Origin: Oscarella lobularis
Taxonomy: Eukaryota > Porifera > Homoscleromorpha > Homosclerophorida > Oscarellidae
Reading direction: 5' to 3'
DNA length: 64,000 nucleotides
NCBI RefSeq assembly: GCF_947507565.1
Contig: NC_089189.1
Coordinates: 1,736,001 to 1,800,000, forward strand
Shown here: positions 59,205 through 64,000 of the stretch, one piece after another
Layout of the letters: each line of letters begins with the position of its first letter
How positions within the stretch are numbered: the stretch's first letter is position 1
Translations under genes and position numbers: made by a program
Notes under the pieces: generated by a model
Told to the model about the DNA's origin: nothing
Databases searched by the model: none
The model's input: the letters and a program-made list of their open reading frames with translations, nothing else

Positions 59205-60112
59205 CAATGTGTCGTTAGATAGTTACAAGCATTCGTAGCGCCTTTTCTTGCCTTTGGACTCGTTCTGTCTTTTGCAAAGATGCTTCTCAGAGGCGCGGTC
59301 GCGGAAACAGCTCCGCCCCCTTTCTCATCGCGGAGTGGACGGCGTGCATCCGCTCCCTCGTAAGCAATCGCGCGTCTATGGCTTCCACGCTTACTCCAAT
59401 ACAGTTCGAATTGAAGATTTCTGTGGCTTCCTGACGACGTTTTATTCTGGGGGCCCCCACTTTAGACCCACTCTCCATGATGCTCTTCTCGCGCTTCAGC
59501 CGTGCGTCACGCGCTTCGACAAGTTAAAGAATGCAACCTTGTATAATTTGGGTGACGACGTATTGCTCTTTCTAGGTTTTACGTCGATGTCTTTGCCAAA
59601 CGAAGAGTGAATGGATTGTGCATAAGGTTTGTCTCATTCCTTTAGGGGGGGTCCCCAGTGGTGTAGGCGTGCACTTAGGAGTCGGGGTCTCTTTGCATCG
59701 TACATAAAGAGATTGATTGCATGCTGTGTCATTGGCCTCGTTTTGTCCAACATAATCTAAACGTTACGGTTCGATTTCCGACAGTCTGATCGAGAACGAG
59801 TTGGGGCTCATGCGATGGCTTAGTGGCATAGCATGCATGAAACCTCTCACATTAGGTAGGAAGCAAAGAGTGCATAAAGGGGCAGCAGTCGTTTGCAGTG
59901 CAGGTAGTTGAGAACGTATCAGTTTTCACGTATCAGTTTTCACGTATTAGTTTTCATTGCATAGCTATGATAGTGTGCACGGGTACTTGCGCCTTGATAA
60001 TTAGGCATTAGTCGGCGGCTGCTAGTAGGGTAGGGCGTGTAGAGATTAGTAGCTCCCCTCCCTCGGACGTTAGCTAGCAGCCGCCACGTGCTTTAGACCA
60101 TTTCTCAAGGCA
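59205..60112 (+). repeat. Interspersed repeat family R, copy 4 (longest)
   Basis: 59205-59480 matches 63608-63880 (GGACAATGTGTCGTTAGATA, ACAGCTCCGCCCC, CAATCGCGCGTC). 59340-59900 shares blocks with 26221-26760, and 59625-60112 is the inverse of 41398-41870. An open frame (59248-59610) contains FCGFLTTFYSGGPHFRPTL and TLYNLGDDVLLFLGF, possibly a decayed exon of the sequence that gave rise to the family. Confidence 0.75.
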
Positions 60113-60393
60113 ATATTGCGCTTTCTCCTACTTTTATGCCAGCGCGAGTCTGTATTTTTGACGAGTACCCACTGTTGTCCTTTAATTAATTAAGCCGTTT
60201 CTTGCCGTCTTACTCTCAGACTTCATTCCTATTATTATTTTGTTGCGTTGACAACGTATGCGATGAGATAGCAATTGGCCAATGTTGACGTTTAACAATT
60301 CGGCTAGTTCTATTTTATACGGAATCAAAATTTCAAATTCGTCACACAAAAACCGCTGTTCAACGTGCAACACGAACGCAATACTCGGCCTAT
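60113..60393. other. 3' flank of the kelch/TKL kinase gene
   Basis: Between the repeat and the stop codon at 60394; probably the 3' UTR and terminator region on the minus strand. Short open frames lack content. Confidence 0.4.
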
Positions 60394-63255
60394 CTAAAAA
60401 AGGACTTCAGACAGTACAACTTTGTGGCGACGATTCTCTCCCTCTCCTCCAAACTTTCCCTTTGCGAGTCTCTTCATTGGCGGAATACCCAAACGTAGCA
60501 GTTCTGCTATTTCCCTTCTTAGAGCTGTTAGGCATTCGCCACTCGTAGGACGACGTTCTACTCTTTCACCAGCAATCATTCTTGAGCAGATTTCGTGCAA
60601 CTGAGCACGATTGACTAAGTCGCTTAGCTGGCCACTTCTCTCTTCCGGAATCGGTCCCACTCCGGTGAATATTTCAATCAGCGAAACGCCCAGACTATAG
60701 ACGTCGCTGGGCAGCGAGCTGTGTGCCGACGTAGGTGCCATTCGTTCTGGAGCGAGATAATTTGGGCTGAGAGGACCGACTGATTTGGAGCTGTCTAGCA
60801 GGTGGGCAGCTCCCAAATCGGCGACTTTGACTCTCATATCCCTCGTCACCAAGACATTCGTCGGACGAATATCACCGTGAACGTATGGACGGGGAGAGAG
60901 CTCGTGGAGATACGTAATAGCCGACGTCATTTCGACTGCAATTGAGAGCTGCTCATACGTAGAGAGATAGGAGCCGGACGAGTGAGCGGCATCCATCACT
61001 TCGCTAACCGATCCCTCAAGTAATTCGGAGACGATTTGAAAAGGAAGACCTGGTCTCATTATAGCACCGCATACTCGCACGATGTTTGGATGATGGAGTC
61101 GACTGGCCGTGAGAACTTCTCTTCGAAAAGTGGGAATCGTTCTCTCGGTCGTGATGAGTTCGTGGAATTGCTTGACAGCAACGTCCATGCCGTGCCAATG
61201 GCCAATGAGCACGTCTTAATTAATTATTGTAAAGTATATTTGTAAATTGGTTTATTTTTACCTGCATATGCTCCTGTTCCAAGCTTGTCCTGAGTGAGTT
61301 CTATCTGCTGCGGGCTAATGTTTAGAACTTGAACAAATTGGTCGAGACTGCGTCGCGATTCTTGGAGCGAGTCTTGAAGAGTTTGACGTTGAGACTCGAG
61401 CCCTTGGCATCGTGATTCCAAGGCTTGACGTTGAGATTGAAAAGATTGGCGTTGCGACTCAAACGTGTGTCGTTCAGCGCGAAGTTGCGTTCTGATATCG
61501 TTTCTAAAGGCAAAAAGTAATAGGTTACAATTAAATATAAATTCAGAATTGATTCGAGCATACTTTTCCGTCTCATGGGCTTGGCGTTCATCATGAAGCT
61601 GCCTCCTTATTTCATTTCTAAAACATACGAAACTATTTCCGAGGTCGATATCTCATGACCAAAGAGTAAGAAGTACTTTTCTGCTTCATGGCTTCTGCTC
61701 TCAGCTTCCATGGCATGTCTGAAGTCATTATTCAGAATGACGTCATAGCATCTATATTTTGTTGAAAAGTCACCTTTGTTGTTGAATTTGCCTTTGAAGA
61801 TCACGGCAACGAGCAGTCAGTTCAGAGCTTCATATAAATCGCATAAGAAATGTAGATATGCAATTAGCAAAGTCGTACTTTCCAGCTTGAAGAGTTTCGA
61901 ATTGTTCTCTATCAAAAATGAGCCACATTGGTTTGATATTGAAATCTTTGTTCATGCAAAACAACTTGTATACCGCATTCTTTCCATTTGTTGGTCAACG
62001 TCCCGGATGCTAAGTCGATCATCTGAAATTGACGTAGATGTAGCGAGAAGAAGAGATTCAATTTTCGTGTAAGATTCGTTTGAAGGACCTATTCAATGAA
62101 TTGATTATTAAATCACAAATTGATTCTAATTACCAAGTGTAAGAATTTTCATCATTTGCTGGCATTTTCTATTGACGTCATGTCCGCCAGAAATAATGAG
62201 ATGAGCAGAGCCGTCTTGATTGGCTACACAGTGAAGGGTGTGGTTCCAAATGGGAGCCACATCCGGGGTCAAGTCAATCTTCATTCATATAATTATTGAT
62301 AGCAGTCAAATTAATGATGTACCTTGTGTGATTTTTGCTCATCAAAATCAATTATATATCCGCTGTCAAGAAAATCTTTCTTATAACCGCCGATCATTAG
62401 AAAGCAATTGTTTCTTTCGAATCCTCTTTTTATTAATCGACATATTCTGTGATAATGTCGAGCGGATGGTTTTGGAAGGAAATCGATGCAAATCCATTTC
62501 TATTACAATTCATTAATTATCGCCAAAAATAATTAGGATTTACCTTTTCTCTTAAATCAATCACAAATGCATCGTCAAATGATTTCCCACCATCCCACCC
62601 TCCATGGAGTAATCCTCGATGTTGATCAATCGTTTCCATGGTAGCACCGGCACGTGGTTGTGGTCTTTCTCCACTTAATTCAACATCCAACCAATATCCT
62701 AATCATCAACATTTGACTTATTCCCATATTTCAATTTATACCTTTTTCTCTTCCTTTCTCAAATAATAATTCATAAATCTCATTATTCACCCAACCATTG
62801 CATTGTGCTCCTGATTGGAGACCATCTTGAGGAATGTCATAGCTGAATCCCCCAAACATGATCATTCTTCCTCCAATGGCCCACAAACAGCAGTCGTAGC
62901 GTTGCCATGGTTTCTTTCTATATATGGGCGTGGCTAATTGGATCCATTTCATTTTCTTCGGATCCAAACAAAACACCTCTCCCAGAAAACCCCTGTAGCC
63001 TTCCTTGTATCCCCCGTACGAATTCATGATCCCATTGATGACCACGCATTGTGCTCCGATGCAAGGAGGAGGAATATTTTTTCCTTCAGCGAAACGGCGG
63101 ATCCATTTCTTCCCTTCTTGGACGTTACAAGTCCAAATTTCGTTGCGGGGGAAATAGTGGTTCTTCTCGTTTCTTCCACCGAAGAGATGCAATTCATCCC
63201 CTATGAACGCACTCTCGTGTTCAGTTCGAGGCTCGGGAAATAGGATTTTGGCCAT
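60394..63255 (-). CDS. Kelch/coiled-coil/TKL-type kinase (760 aa, 11 exons)
   Basis: Minus-strand exons: 63255-62742, 62698-62544, 62499-62323, 62278-62134, 62022-61974, 61908-61879, 61827-61774, 61718-61677, 61617-61564, 61503-61262, 61214-60394; 2283 nt, all GT-AG and in phase. Exons 1-4 encode a kelch propeller (ELHLFGGRNEKNHYFPRNE, GRMIMFGGFSYD, GLLHGGWDGGKSFDDAF). Exons 5-10 are small (30-54 nt, then 242) and encode a Gln/Arg/Glu-rich coiled coil (ESQRQTLQDSLQESRRSLDQ). Kinase about 480-745: GTGAYAG loop, VAVKQF lysine, EVLTASRL helix C, YVHGDIRPTN catalytic loop (HGD instead of HRD), DLG instead of DFG, YLAPERM. No signal peptide or TM, so cytoplasmic. The Asp and Lys are kept, so activity is possible. 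The fusion could oligomerise through the coiled coil and recruit targets through the propeller. Confidence 0.9.
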
Positions 63256-63607
63256 TTCGTTTTATATTAAGAAGCGTTGAATGAGGTTTCGTTGTCTGAA
63301 CGAAAGAAATTTTCACGATCTCAGCCGACGTTGTTTCACTGAAACTACAATTCTTTTCAATCACATGAAGAAGGGGATTTAAAGCCACTAATACTTTGTT
63401 TTCTTCTATTCCGAGTGAAGGAACGCCGAGGAAAGGCAGAATGCTCAATGAAAGTGAATCCCCGTATAATCGATCTTTCTACATCTCGATTCGCGTACTG
63501 TACTCGAACACGCTCAATCTCGTGAAACGACAGCGACGTCGTTAGTCTTACCTTCCGACGTATACAGTTGGCTGGCGGAAATCTATTTCGCCGAACCGAA
63601 GGAAAAA
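63256..63607. other. Upstream region of the kelch/TKL kinase
   Basis: Should hold the minus-strand promoter; no clear TATA element. Nothing else recognised. Confidence 0.4.
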
Positions 63608-64000
63608 GAACGGACAATGTGTCGTTAGATAGGTACAAGCATTCCAAGCGCCTTTCTTGTCTTTCGACACGCTCTGTCTTTGCGAAGGATGCTTCTCGAA
63701 GGCGCGGGGCCGGTCGCTTGAAGGCGAACGATCGCTTTCTTTGAAAACAGCTCCGCCCCTTCCTCGTCTTCGGCCCCGAGGCAATCGCGCGTCCATCGAT
63801 TTCACGCTTACTCTAATTCAGTTCAAATTGAGGATTTCTACGGCATCCTGACGACGTTTTAGTTTGGGGGCCCCCATTTCGGTCCATCGTTCTCTCTTCT
63901 CGCTTCAGCCATGCGTCAGGCACTTCAACAAGGTAGACAACACTGCTTTGTATATTATGCGTGACTACCTATTTCTCTTTCCAGGTTCTACGTCGATGTC
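63608..64000 (+). repeat. Interspersed repeat family R, copy 5 (runs off the window)
   Basis: Parallel to 59205-59600: GGACAATGTGTCGTTAGATA, AGCGCCTTTCTTGTCTTT, ACAGCTCCGCCCC, GGCAATCGCGCGTCCATCGA, GACGACGTTTTAGTTTGGGG and TTCTACGTCGATGTC. It lies directly upstream of the kelch/TKL gene, so that gene is bracketed by two copies of the family in the same orientation. Confidence 0.8.

Overview
The window is animal nuclear DNA. Genes are split by short GT-AG introns (mostly about 45-150 bp) and encode metazoan ectodomain modules (SRCR, sushi, Ig, FN3, TSP1, calcium-binding EGF), a receptor tyrosine kinase with HRDLAARN, and TKL-type kinases. The compact introns and the SRCR/sushi and two-Ig RTK architectures, both familiar from sponges, suggest a poriferan. 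That is an inference, since no ribosomal or mitochondrial marker is present. There is one 200-N assembly gap (14012-14211).

Layout. 1-3.8 kb: a decayed copy (copy A) of the EGF-protein locus found intact at 34.5-40.0 kb (copy B). 5.5-15.3 kb (+): a 32-exon single-pass receptor with 2 SRCR, 14 sushi, 1 Ig and 10 FN3 domains, a TM segment and an NPVY tail (2346 aa). 16.8-20.4 kb (-): an intronless kelch/EGF/TM/TKL-type receptor kinase (1208 aa). 21.7-24.8 kb (-): a secreted SRCR-SRCR-TSP1-cysteine-rich protein whose signal exon is related to that of the big receptor. 29.9-30.5 kb (+): a small unknown protein. 31.0-34.0 kb (+): a two-Ig receptor tyrosine kinase with an in-frame TAA in the modelled first Ig exon. 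36.3-39.5 kb (+): a secreted seven-EGF protein that stops just inside an eighth EGF. 40.2-41.3 kb (+): a kelch protein. 60.4-63.3 kb (-): its paralogue, a kelch/coiled-coil/TKL kinase. The two kelch loci, each followed by the same repeat, form an inverted duplication.

Between those arms lie mobile and satellite sequences. A Ty3/gypsy-type retrotransposon (44078-48601) has only 87-bp LTRs, a GAAGC target duplication and one in-frame stop in its integrase. Thirty bp away is a 5.1-kb DNA transposon (48640-53780) with about 225-254 bp terminal inverted repeats and a 9-bp target duplication; it carries a RecQ-like helicase and a convergent gene resembling DUF6589 proteins. Next come a 2.5-kb minisatellite of 32-bp units and two further tandem arrays. 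A 0.2-0.9 kb interspersed repeat family occurs at 21.4, 26.2, 41.4, 59.2 and 63.6 kb.

Taken together, the host genes are cell-surface recognition and signalling proteins assembled by exon shuffling (nearly all domain exons are phase 1-1), and the locus is being remodelled by local duplication and transposition. The best candidate for an under-described system is the RecQ + DUF6589-like transposon.
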